The position numbers and the translations under genes are program-made. The notes under the pieces are model-generated. The model was not told the origin of the DNA, made no database searches, and saw only the letters and a program-made list of their open reading frames with translations. From the NCBI RefSeq assembly GCF_024460775.1, contig NZ_JANFYZ010000006.1, positions 1 through 64,000 on the forward strand: a DNA stretch of 64,000 nucleotides. The letters run 5' to 3'. Position 1 is the first letter of the stretch. The number at the start of each line of letters is the position of its first letter. This stretch comes from Desulfovibrio desulfuricans (GTDB lineage: Bacteria > Desulfobacterota > Desulfovibrionia > Desulfovibrionales > Desulfovibrionaceae). Below, in pieces: positions 55,836 through 63,008 of this stretch.

Positions 55836-56396
55836 GGTGCGGCGGTCCTGATAATGCGGAGCAGGTTGCAAAGGCGGGGCGCGGGCATGTCCAGCGCCGT
55901 GGTCAGGGGGATGTTAGTCAGGCTGGCCAGCCGCACTGCCAGCATCAGCAGGTGCGGCAGAACCAGCATCAGTTCGCCCCCGTTTACCCATAGCTTCCAC
56001 GGCTTTTTCCACGTGCGCGTCAAGGATAGCTACGCCCATTTGCAGCGCACTAAGATCAGTGACGGTCAGGCGTGCCATATCTTCCGGTTCCAGGGGGCCG
56101 TTAAATGTGCCGCCGTTGTCGTCCTCCAGGCGCGCAACCTGACGGCGCAACATTTCTCGCCCCATACGGGCAGGGCTGGATACGAGAGCGAAATCCCCGG
56201 TGGGAGTGGAAACGAGACGCTCTGAAGCCTCGCTGGCCTCTTGGACGTCACCGGCGTTGAGCTGGCGCAGTACGGCGATTTTGTATGTGACGGACCCGAT
56301 GGTGAGACCATCCTTCAAATCAATGGGCAGGCGGTTGCCGGAGAGCAGCGTAATGGCGTTGCTGGCCTTGGGATCAGTAATTTTTTTCTTGGGCAT
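55832..56396 (-). CDS. Tail assembly chaperone fusion made by ribosomal frameshift (gp41-41')
   Basis: Reading the gp41 frame to the CGG GGG CGA at 55974-55982 and then slipping -2 continues into a second open frame (GGELMLVLPHLLMLAVRLASL) that ends at 55832, in an ATGA overlap with the tape-measure start. This arrangement is the one known in Mu, where a -2 shift makes the long chaperone. The product would be about 188 residues. A +1 shift would give the same downstream frame. Confidence 0.75.
55914..56396 (-). CDS. Tail assembly chaperone, Mu gp41-like (short form)
   Basis: The 160-residue protein has TYKIAVLRQLNAGDVQEASEASE and SALQMGVAILDAHVEKAVEAMG, typical of gp41/E-type chaperones that bind the tape measure. 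The start at 56396 has AGGAGG eight bases upstream, inside the 3' arm of a hairpin (56408-56431). The stop at 55914 is used when no frameshift occurs. Confidence 0.85.
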   Translation of the reverse strand: MPKKKITDPKASNAITLLSGNRLPIDLKDGLTIGSVTYKIAVLRQLNAGDVQEASEASERLVSTPTGDFALVSSPARMGREMLRRQVARLEDDNGGTFNGPLEPEDMARLTVTDLSALQMGVAILDAHVEKAVEAMGKRGRTDAGSAAPADAGSAAGQPD

Positions 56397-56407
56397 AACA
56401 AAAACCT

Positions 56408-56464
56408 CCTAGCCGCTAGGCTAGGAGGTTTAAGGTACGCGTGTCTTTTAATTCTGGAGAAAAA
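56408..56464 (-). promoter_or_regulatory. Late-promoter-like module 2 with a ribosome-site hairpin (before gp41)
   Basis: The box CTCCAGAATTAAAAGAC (within 56443-56464) is identical to that of module 3 over 17 bases. It is followed by CCTCCTAGCC-TAGC-GGCTAGGAGG (56408-56431), a perfect 10-bp hairpin whose 3' arm contains the gp41 ribosome site. TAGCCT about 19 bases past the box is a weak -10. This module differs in dyad position from the other two. Confidence 0.55.
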
Positions 56465-56475
56465 GAGGTTCGTGG

Positions 56476-56832
56476 CTACAGGCGCTCGCAGGATTCCGCA
56501 GACATTTTGACGCCGACGGTGCCGTTTTCCGCGTCCAGAGCTTCCTGCGAGCCGACCCACGCATTGCGCAGTAAATAGCGGTCGCCGGTGTCACTCTCAA
56601 AGATAACCGTGGCGTTTTTGATGGCGTTGATGGCCGTGAGGTCTGTGTCCTTGGTGTGGTAGACCGAGGCATCCAGTTCTGGGGCTTTGGTTTTTTCGTT
56701 GTAGCCGTGAACCTTGCCGCCGCCGACCTTTGGCTCGCGCTCCACGCCACCGGGGTGGAGTTTGCAGCCGTCAGTGGTGCGCCACTGGTTGCCATCGACC
56801 TTGATGATTGCCTTGCCAGTAATCTGGGGCAT
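56476..56832 (-). CDS. Tail tube protein, Mu gp40 (M)
   Basis: The 118-residue protein starts at 56832 (GAGGAGG upstream). KAIIKVDGNQWRTTDGCKLHPGGVEREP and the beta-rich remainder match the Mu-like tail tube family (PF10618 type). It stacks inside the sheath. A 141-base gap before the sheath gene holds no other gene I can support. Confidence 0.93.
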   Translation of the reverse strand: MPQITGKAIIKVDGNQWRTTDGCKLHPGGVEREPKVGGGKVHGYNEKTKAPELDASVYHTKDTDLTAINAIKNATVIFESDTGDRYLLRNAWVGSQEALDAENGTVGVKMSAESCERL

Positions 56833-56973
56833 TTCGTCCTCCTCTGTGTCGGCGGGATTTTGCCCGCTGGCGGCGTTGATCCGCGCCGGGCGGCTCCGGT
56901 TACATAGACAGCTATGCGCCCGTCGCCCCCGGCTCGCCCGCCTTGCCAGCGAACAAACTTACGCCGACGAAAG

Positions 56974-58449
56974 TTACAGAATGAATCTCGTAAGCATCGC
57001 AAAAATGCGGAACTGGTTGACCAGATCGGGAGCGGCCAGCACGTCCAGGCGGTTGCGGTCATCCGCGTTGCGCTCGACCAACAACCCCTCCTTGAAGGCG
57101 TCCGCATTTTCAACCAGACCCTTCTGTTCCAGCTCGCGGAAGAGGGCCAGCAGCTCGGCACGGATGACCGAGGGCGTAACAATGGCCTGGCCATCGCCGT
57201 ATTGGGTGCCATCGTCCGCCAGTTTATGGCGCGGGAATTTTTGCGTGATGCGGGCATTGACCGCGTAGCGCCAGTAACCCAGCGTGGCCACGGTCTGCAC
57301 GTCTAGATAGGACGGGTCAGCCGTGTCATATGAGTTGTGCTGATACATGGTGACTTCGCGCTCGATCTGCACGGTGCCGTCCTCGGTGACGCGATAGGTG
57401 GCGATGCCGTCCCAGAGCAGGATATTGCGCTCCTCCAGGCTCCAGCGGTCCTCGCGCGCGGGGGCTTTGATGCCCGTCAGCTCCAGCGTTTGCAACGGGC
57501 GGGCCGGGTCTGTTGCCAAGGAGACAGCGGCGCGCATACCGTAGGCTGCGGCAATGTCCCAGGGCGATGACGGCGACTTGCCCACGCACATGATGGACAC
57601 AAGCTGGCTGTTGCCGCCGTTGCCATATGTGGACGTTTCCGCCAGCGTACCGCGATACGCCCCCCAGGCCTGGCACTCCTGCTGACGCATGGGGCCAAAC
57701 TGCGCGTCCAGCCACACTTCCAGCTGCTCGCGCTCGGTTTTTTGCACCCAGGGCGTGACCAGGGCCTTCCACCATGTGTCGCCCAGCTTGGCGACGACTT
57801 GATCCATGTCAGGATCGGCAGCGCCGCCAGACATGGCAGTGATGCTGGCGCGCAGGCCCGTGGGCAGTGCATCCTCGGAAGCGTAGTTGAGGCGCACGTC
57901 CAGGGCGTTGCCCGTTGCCCCCTTCCAGCGGCAAGTCAGGTTGATGAGGCCCGCATTGTCAGCGGACGCCACGGCGGTGACGGGCAAGGTGCCGTCCGCG
58001 TTGATGGCGGCTGCCAGGCGCGCTGCCGTGGTTGCCAGAGTCTCCCCGGCCACGGCCTTTGCCCGCACCCGTGTGCCGCCTATATATAATGATACAACGC
58101 CAGTGACCGTGCATTGGCCCGTGAGCGTGACCAAGCCCTTTGCGGCTACTGCTGCGGCATCTTCCGGCACGGCCATGCAATACATTTCCAGCATGCTGCC
58201 GTTACGCAGGGCCATGCGGGCCATGCTTGCAATCTGACTGCCACGGCCCCACAGCCCGGCGGCCTGGTCGGCGCTCGTGATGAGCACGGGTTTGAGGGTC
58301 TCACCGGTATTGTCGGTTTCGGGGTGGCCCATGAGCAGTACGCGCCACTCCATCACAGGCGTACCTCGGACAGCGCCGGAGTTGTCAAACTCAATATAGG
58401 TCAGCGGCACGCGCACGTTGTTGCCGATGCCGTTAAAGCTGATTGCCAT
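56974..58449 (-). CDS. Contractile tail sheath protein, Mu gpL (gp39)
   Basis: The 491-residue protein has the Mu gpL layout, from AISFNGIGNNVRVPLTYIEFDN at the N-terminus to NRLDVLAAPDLVNQFRIFAML at the C-terminus. Length is normal for the family. It forms the contractile outer tube that drives DNA delivery. It starts in a one-base overlap with the gp38 stop. Confidence 0.95.
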   Translation of the reverse strand: MAISFNGIGNNVRVPLTYIEFDNSGAVRGTPVMEWRVLLMGHPETDNTGETLKPVLITSADQAAGLWGRGSQIASMARMALRNGSMLEMYCMAVPEDAAAVAAKGLVTLTGQCTVTGVVSLYIGGTRVRAKAVAGETLATTAARLAAAINADGTLPVTAVASADNAGLINLTCRWKGATGNALDVRLNYASEDALPTGLRASITAMSGGAADPDMDQVVAKLGDTWWKALVTPWVQKTEREQLEVWLDAQFGPMRQQECQAWGAYRGTLAETSTYGNGGNSQLVSIMCVGKSPSSPWDIAAAYGMRAAVSLATDPARPLQTLELTGIKAPAREDRWSLEERNILLWDGIATYRVTEDGTVQIEREVTMYQHNSYDTADPSYLDVQTVATLGYWRYAVNARITQKFPRHKLADDGTQYGDGQAIVTPSVIRAELLALFRELEQKGLVENADAFKEGLLVERNADDRNRLDVLAAPDLVNQFRIFAMLTRFIL

Positions 58450-58670
58450 TAGTTGCCCTCCTCAGTAGTGCTGGAGGTTTTGGACTTTGCGGGTTGGGCT
58501 TGGGCGGGCTGAGTCGGGACGGTCATAGTAATTGTGACGTCTCCGTCCAGTTGCCGCCGCAGCCAGTAGGCTTTGTGGGGGCCGGGCGGGATTTCCGCAC
58601 CTGCGTCGGGCAGTATCTCGCCCGTGGCGGGGTTGCGGACAACCAGGCCTGCCTTGGGGGTGATGTACAT
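58449..58670 (-). CDS. Small tail protein, Mu gp38 (DUF2635)
   Basis: The 73-residue protein starts MYITPKAGLVVRNPATGEIL, the DUF2635 signature, and ends in a Gln/Pro/Ser tail. In Mu-like phages this gene always precedes the sheath. It lies between gp37 and the sheath gene with gaps of 1 base or less. Confidence 0.9.
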   Translation of the reverse strand: MYITPKAGLVVRNPATGEILPDAGAEIPPGPHKAYWLRRQLDGDVTITMTVPTQPAQAQPAKSKTSSTTEEGN

Positions 58671-58671
58671 T

Positions 58672-59238
58672 TTATACCTCGCTGCTCGCCGGCGCGGTAT
58701 CGGTGCCGGGCAGATATATTTCTATGGTGGGGTCGCCGTCTGCCTTCTCGTGGACAAAACAGCGCAAAAAATAGTCCAGATCAGGCCGCTTGATGACGTT
58801 GGACACGTCAACGGACTGTTTCCACGTCACGGCCCACAGGGCTGTGCCGTTGGTCTCAATATCGCCGTCGGTCAGGTTTGTGGCGCGCACGCTCTCCGGC
58901 TTGCCAGAAACCAGCTCAAAATGCTGGTCCGCAATGTGAGCCAGCACCAGTGTGACCAGCGCAAGAGCCGCCTGTGTGGCATCTTTGGCCACGCCGTCCG
59001 CGTCGATCTGCGGGGTGCATACCACTGAGACGCCGATGCTGGCCGTGGCGTAGGGCGCGCCGCCCATGACGTTTAGCCCGTCCGTGCCCACAATCTCCAC
59101 GCCCACAGCCGGGCTTGCCATGCTCAAACGCTCAAGGGCGGCGGCATCTGCCGTATTGTCCAGCTCGAGCACCGTGACCATATCCGGCAGATTGACCCGC
59201 AAATGGGCGGCAATATTGGTACGCAACAGATCAAGCAT
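58672..59238 (-). CDS. Mu gp37 (K)-like tail-head connector protein
   Basis: The 188-residue protein (LDLLRTNIAAHLRVNLPDMV, ASIGVSVVCTPQIDADGV) belongs to the Mu gp37 family (DUF1834 type). It overlaps the gpG-like gene by 8 bases. It may serve as a tail-terminator-like protein; evidence is family position only. Confidence 0.82.
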   Translation of the reverse strand: MLDLLRTNIAAHLRVNLPDMVTVLELDNTADAAALERLSMASPAVGVEIVGTDGLNVMGGAPYATASIGVSVVCTPQIDADGVAKDATQAALALVTLVLAHIADQHFELVSGKPESVRATNLTDGDIETNGTALWAVTWKQSVDVSNVIKRPDLDYFLRCFVHEKADGDPTIEIYLPGTDTAPASSEV

Positions 59239-59764
59239 GGTTGAGCCTCGCTGTTATTTTGCGCATCCAGTCCTCCGTGAGGTTGTGGATGATGGTTTCG
59301 TCCTGCCTGCTGACGCCCAGGAAGGGCCGGGCCGGTATGGTGCTTCCGGGGTGATTGACCTTGCGGCGGTAGCCGATGCCAGGGATTGCCAAGGCCCGCG
59401 CCCGGCGGGCGGCAATGGTGTGCGGGCGGGTTCGTGCGCCGTCCTGGTGGACGCCCGCGTACTCTACGTTGGTGCCGACTTCCACATCTGTGGAAGTGAC
59501 GTTATAGGTGTTGGAATCCCGCAGGCGCGCCGTTTTGATAAGGGTTTGCCTGCCCTCGCGCAGGGCGGCGAGCGACCGCACCCACCTGGAGCCGTCCGGC
59601 GCGATGCCTGTCTCAAACCTGCGCTGCGTGCTGGTGACCATCTCCTGACCGATGGCGGTAAGGAGCGGGCGAAAGCTGGGCCGCCGCCCCAAAACCTGGC
59701 GAGCGCGCTCAACCAATTTTTTCAGCTCACGCTCATCAATTTTGAGTTCCAGGGTTGCGCCCAT
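59231..59764 (-). CDS. Virion morphogenesis protein, Mu gpG-like (Phage_tail_S)
   Basis: The 177-residue protein has LLTAIGQEMVTSTQRRFETGIAPDGSRW and the C-terminal IPARPFLGVSRQDE, signatures of gpG/P2 gpS. In Mu, gpG is encoded next to gene F; here it is between the gp36- and gp37-like genes, as in several non-Mu transposable phages. It abuts the gp36-like stop. Confidence 0.9.
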   Translation of the reverse strand: MGATLELKIDERELKKLVERARQVLGRRPSFRPLLTAIGQEMVTSTQRRFETGIAPDGSRWVRSLAALREGRQTLIKTARLRDSNTYNVTSTDVEVGTNVEYAGVHQDGARTRPHTIAARRARALAIPGIGYRRKVNHPGSTIPARPFLGVSRQDETIIHNLTEDWMRKITARLNHA

Positions 59765-60196
59765 CTACAGATCCTCCAGCTTGCGCCTAAAATCAGAGGG
59801 CGGGGCATAATAGGCAATACCGCCGCTTGTGGACGGGCCGGAGGGCTGGGCCGGACTTGCGCCCGCGCCCAGCGCAGCCTTTCCAGCCGCCAGTTTGTCC
59901 AGCAGATCCCTGGCCTCACGCGCCCGCCGCTCGTACATGCTGGCCTCTGACGCACCGTTACGGGGCAGAGCCGATGCCGCCAAGTCCTCCGCGATGCGGC
60001 GCAGCACAGGCGGCACTGGCGTGATGCCAATGGGCACGGCGTAACGCACGGACAGCACCAAATCCATCTCGGCGCATGCCGCAGTGAGAGCACGCTCCAC
60101 GGCGGCCAGGTCGACCTGCTTGTCCGCAGTTGTGCCCGCCAGCGCCACGAGCTGCGCCCCGTACCGGGCCTGCATGTCTGCAACGGTGGCGTACAT
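59765..60196 (-). CDS. Mu gp36 (J)-like protein (DUF1320)
   Basis: The 143-residue protein (MYATVADMQARYG, AACAEMDLVLSVRYAVP) is a DUF1320 head-tail adaptor-type protein. The C-terminal half is Ala/Pro-rich. It abuts the capsid gene by 3 bases. Confidence 0.9.
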   Translation of the reverse strand: MYATVADMQARYGAQLVALAGTTADKQVDLAAVERALTAACAEMDLVLSVRYAVPIGITPVPPVLRRIAEDLAASALPRNGASEASMYERRAREARDLLDKLAAGKAALGAGASPAQPSGPSTSGGIAYYAPPSDFRRKLEDL

Positions 60197-60199
60197 TGG

Positions 60200-61138
60200 C
60201 TAACCCGCGATGGCGTTTTTGATCAGGCAGCCCGCGCCGGGAGCCAGCACGACTTCTTTAAGGCTTTCGCCTGCCCGCACACGCACACCGCCGCGCATAC
60301 CAATATCCCGATCAGGGAGAGCACCAGACACGGGAGTGCTGTACGGCACGGTGAGACCCCATGTGACGCCGCGCTGAGCACTGGCGGCAAGGTCGCGGTA
60401 GTGGAATGCGATGTGGGGTCCCCAAACGCGTTCCAATACGGGGGCTTTGCCTTTGATGACGCGATTTTTGCGGGACTGACCAATCAACAGTGTTTCCAGC
60501 TCAAAATGCGTGCAGAAGTCCTCGGGCGTAATTTTTTTGCCGGTCAGTTGCCCCTTTATCGCCTTGACCAGCAAGGCGTTTCTGGAAACCTTGCCCCAGA
60601 CAGAGCTGGACATGATGCCAATGTTAGGGCGCATCATGGGCTTTTCGAGAAGACCAACGATGATTTCCTCGGCATCGACCTCATCGTTGTCCAGCCCCTG
60701 ACCTTCTGCCCGCGTTTGCACATTGCCCGCGTCATAATTGGCAGCATCCTGTACCAGGCTCGCAACACGGCATTCCCTGTCGAGACGGATCAGACTCAAA
60801 ATGTACTCTGTGCTCTGCCCCGTGACATTGACTCCGTCCTTGCGGCCCTGGTCGATGTCGTCCTGGGGGATAGGATCGTCCAAGGCAAAATCTTCCACTG
60901 CAGCAGTTTTTTCCTGCGAGGCCCAGGATACTTCGTTGGGGCGACCAGTACGGCCCACGCGAGTATTCGGGCGACCATAGGATTCCAGGCCGTAAACCGA
61001 GTATTTAAATTCGCGTTTGCCTATGGGATTGACACGGGGCAGCACGAGGTCGGCAATAAAATCCCCAGGGCGCTGCATGTAAGCGATGGCAATAGCCGTC
61101 AGCTCCGGCTGTGTGGCAAACGGTGCGGTACCAGACAT
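60200..61138 (-). CDS. Major capsid protein (HK97-fold candidate)
   Basis: The 312-residue protein is the only candidate for the coat, placed after the protease/scaffold and decoration genes. Residues such as RECRVASLVQDAANYDAGN and the ending with a basic, Gly-rich loop fit phage capsids. It is not obviously similar to the Mu gpT N-terminus, so it may be a different capsid lineage swapped into a Mu-like frame. The first 30 residues (AYMQRPGDFIADLVLPR) are a typical capsid N-arm. Confidence 0.8.
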   Translation of the reverse strand: MSGTAPFATQPELTAIAIAYMQRPGDFIADLVLPRVNPIGKREFKYSVYGLESYGRPNTRVGRTGRPNEVSWASQEKTAAVEDFALDDPIPQDDIDQGRKDGVNVTGQSTEYILSLIRLDRECRVASLVQDAANYDAGNVQTRAEGQGLDNDEVDAEEIIVGLLEKPMMRPNIGIMSSSVWGKVSRNALLVKAIKGQLTGKKITPEDFCTHFELETLLIGQSRKNRVIKGKAPVLERVWGPHIAFHYRDLAASAQRGVTWGLTVPYSTPVSGALPDRDIGMRGGVRVRAGESLKEVVLAPGAGCLIKNAIAG

Positions 61139-61148
61139 GATTTGCTCC

Positions 61149-61520
61149 TTAGACGCTCACGGCCATAAGACCGGGAGAGTAGATGTAGTCGATGATTTCT
61201 CCAGCGCCACTGGCTGCGGCAAAAGCAAGACCGATGATGTGCTGGCCGGTGGCAGTCGCCTTGACGGCGCGGCCCTCGGCATCGGCGGTAAGGGGGTCGC
61301 CCACTGCGATGGCGGCCCCGGACTCGACTTCCGGGATGTCGGACATGGCAACGTCCACAGTGCCGTTGGGCTGTTTGCCAAGCTCGTCAGACGTGCCAAT
61401 CAGAGCGTGAGTGGCGGCTGTGGCCTGAGTAGCCAGCATATCGGCATCCACAGTGACGATGCGGTACGGGGCAATTTCGCCACTGACCTGGAAGGTTTTG
61501 AAAAGTCTGGTGTTAGGCAT
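61149..61520 (-). CDS. Capsid decoration-like protein (DUF2190 type)
   Basis: The 123-residue protein starts at 61520 (AGGAGG upstream). VSGEIAPYRIVTVDADMLATQA and VESGAAIAVGDPLTADAEGRAVKAT are the beta-strand pattern of DUF2190/capsid cement proteins. It lies between scaffold and capsid and overlaps the scaffold stop by 8 bases. Confidence 0.8.
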   Translation of the reverse strand: MPNTRLFKTFQVSGEIAPYRIVTVDADMLATQATAATHALIGTSDELGKQPNGTVDVAMSDIPEVESGAAIAVGDPLTADAEGRAVKATATGQHIIGLAFAAASGAGEIIDYIYSPGLMAVSV

Positions 61521-62004
61521 TGGGGGCCTCCTTGGCCGCAACACCGCTGATCACAGCGGCCACGGCATCGGTGGTGGTTACGGTGATGCCCTTGCCGCGC
61601 ATGGTCTCCTGATAGCAGAGGGCTTTTTGGGCCACGTCCTGCGGAGTGAGGCCCTCAATGGTGTCGTGGTCGGGCTTGCTGATCTCGCCATACGACACCT
61701 GTTGGGGCAGGCGGGCCAAAAACGCGGTCATAAACGCGTTGGGCGTGGCCGTGGTTGCGTTGTCACCCTCGCCAAAGCTGACTGCGGTATCGGTGTCGAG
61801 ACTGACCAAAAAATCCACCAGGCCCACGGCCATGCCGGGGGTAAGGCGGCCATCGGCCAGGGCTTTGTCCACTGCTGTTTGCGCATCAGCGCGACGGGAT
61901 TTTTCGGCAAAGCTGGCGAGCTGCCGCTCCAGTTCGGCCACGCGCGGGTCTTCTGTGGTGCCGCACTGCGCGATCAGCTCAGCCCCATTTTTATTTTTGT
62001 CCAT
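61513..62004 (-). CDS. Internal-start scaffold protein, Mu gpZ-like
   Basis: An in-frame ATG at 62004 (MDKNKNGAEL) has AGGAGAG five bases upstream, inside the protease gene. The product, about 163 residues with the coiled coil RVAELERQLASFAEKSRRADAQ, corresponds to Mu gpZ, translated from within gene I. It shares the protease stop. Confidence 0.8.
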   Translation of the reverse strand: MDKNKNGAELIAQCGTTEDPRVAELERQLASFAEKSRRADAQTAVDKALADGRLTPGMAVGLVDFLVSLDTDTAVSFGEGDNATTATPNAFMTAFLARLPQQVSYGEISKPDHDTIEGLTPQDVAQKALCYQETMRGKGITVTTTDAVAAVISGVAAKEAPNA

Positions 62005-62637
62005 GTTGCTCTCCTGAAATGCCGGGATATCGGCGGTTTTTGCGGCGGCCACGGCGGCGTCCTCTTGCAGCCAGTCCATGGTCCACGCCGGAATGATGGC
62101 GTCGGCCTTATCAAGGCCCTCCTTGTCCACAAAATAATCGCGCAGGCCCCGAAACAGCCCGGCCATGCGGCGCACAATGCCGGTCACGTCCTCCTCCGCG
62201 AACTCAAACGACACGCAGTCGTCGCCGTTGTCGGCAAACTGGACCGGGTTGAGGCCCTTGACCGCCGGAGGCTGTGCGCCCAAAAAACCGACGTGGCGCA
62301 GGTAGTAGACGCCGGGTACGGGGTTGTGCGGGCTATCGGGTTGGTAAAAACTGGCGCTGACCTTTTTAAAGCGCCCCTTGGATACGGCCTCGGCAAAGGC
62401 CGGGTCCACCTGGCGGGGCATGGCGTTGAGGTCTCCGCCTTCTGCGGCGAGGCTCTGCACCCAGCCAAAGGCCGGGGCGTCTGCCGTGGGATGGCCGACA
62501 ACAATGGGGGCCTCGTGTTTTGCAGGGTCATAGGCGGCGGCGCTGGCGGCGAGGTCTGCCTCGCCGAACGCGATAGTCTGCCCCTGCATGGCCGTGTGGC
62601 TGCCAGCACGGAAAATGTGGATGGGATGTTTGGGCAT
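61513..62637 (-). CDS. Prohead protease with C-terminal scaffold, Mu gpI-like
   Basis: The 374-residue protein starts at 62637 (AAGGAG seven bases upstream); codons above it are leader. The protease half (APIVVGHPTADAPAFGWV, KKVSASFYQPDSP, LRHVGFLGAQPPAVKGL) has the Ser in VSASF and His in RHVGF expected for the catalytic pair. The second half is a coiled-coil scaffold. As in Mu (I and Z), an internal start makes the scaffold alone. Confidence 0.93.
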   Translation of the reverse strand: MPKHPIHIFRAGSHTAMQGQTIAFGEADLAASAAAYDPAKHEAPIVVGHPTADAPAFGWVQSLAAEGGDLNAMPRQVDPAFAEAVSKGRFKKVSASFYQPDSPHNPVPGVYYLRHVGFLGAQPPAVKGLNPVQFADNGDDCVSFEFAEEDVTGIVRRMAGLFRGLRDYFVDKEGLDKADAIIPAWTMDWLQEDAAVAAAKTADIPAFQESNMDKNKNGAELIAQCGTTEDPRVAELERQLASFAEKSRRADAQTAVDKALADGRLTPGMAVGLVDFLVSLDTDTAVSFGEGDNATTATPNAFMTAFLARLPQQVSYGEISKPDHDTIEGLTPQDVAQKALCYQETMRGKGITVTTTDAVAAVISGVAAKEAPNA

Positions 62638-62672
62638 GGCGTACTCCTTGCTTGCGGTTACTGCCGCGTATA

Positions 62673-62723
62673 GGGCCACCATAGGTGGCCCGAAAGGAGA
62701 CGTCTTTTAATTTGGGAGAAAAA
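62673..62723 (-). promoter_or_regulatory. Late-promoter-like module 1 (before the protease gene)
   Basis: The box CTCCCAAATTAAAAGAC (within 62702-62723) is followed 18 bases later by TATGGT, inside GGGCCACC-TAT-GGTGGCCC (62673-62691). Spacing and dyad geometry equal those of the module before gp47. Its place matches the Mu late promoter P(I). Confidence 0.6.
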
Positions 62724-62746
62724 AAGCCCCGGAGAGATACCGGGGC
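62719..62746 (-). terminator. Terminator upstream of the protease operon
   Basis: GCCCCGG (62726-62732) pairs with CCGGGGC (62740-62746), followed on the minus strand by TTTTTTTCTCCC. Its T tract merges with the conserved late box. Confidence 0.8.
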
Positions 62747-62975
62747 AGATGTTGAACAAACAGTGTTGGGGGCTGCACGCGGCTTTAGCCGTTACCGTTA
62801 AGGGTGTTTTTTTGTGTTCATAAACGGCCCACGTGGGCCGATGGAACCAAGCCCCGAGCAATGAGCCATGTCTAGACTTTTTCTCGCCTGACAGCGCGTA
62901 TTGACGCTGCCGTCAATTAGCATTAATTATGACTCAAGGCTGTGTGTCAGCCAGCAGCCCCCCACAAGGGGCAAA

Positions 62976-63008
62976 ACCCTCTGCCTCGGCGGGGGGTTTT
63001 TATTTTTC
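62976..63008 (+). terminator. Plus-oriented terminator hairpin at the end of gene F
   Basis: ACCCTCTGCC (62976-62985) pairs with GGCGGGGGGT (62988-62997, two GU pairs) around TC, followed by TTTTATTTTTC. On the minus strand it also forms a hairpin just after the F stop at 63000, so it may serve both strands. Confidence 0.6.

Larger units (their letters stand above)
62638..62999. other. Regulatory region between gene F and the protease gene
   Basis: The 362 bases hold late-promoter-like module 1, a minus-strand terminator (GCCCCGG/CCGGGGC, 62726-62746, then seven T), a 16-bp perfect palindrome CGGCCCACGTGGGCCG (62825-62840), a 7-bp dyad ATTGACG/CGTCAAT (62900-62917) and a terminator-like hairpin by 63000. 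The only open frame (62658-62861) crosses the terminator and is unlikely. Confidence 0.7.

Noticed and set aside
50282..62723. The repeated box read as a set of terminator tails only
   Set aside because: A T tract is shared, but the conserved part extends beyond it (AATTAAAAGAC) and is followed by a -10-like hexamer at fixed distance in two copies, which a terminator would not need.
62658..62861. 67-codon minus-strand frame before the protease gene
   Set aside because: It crosses a terminator hairpin and the late-promoter-like module and has no ribosome site.
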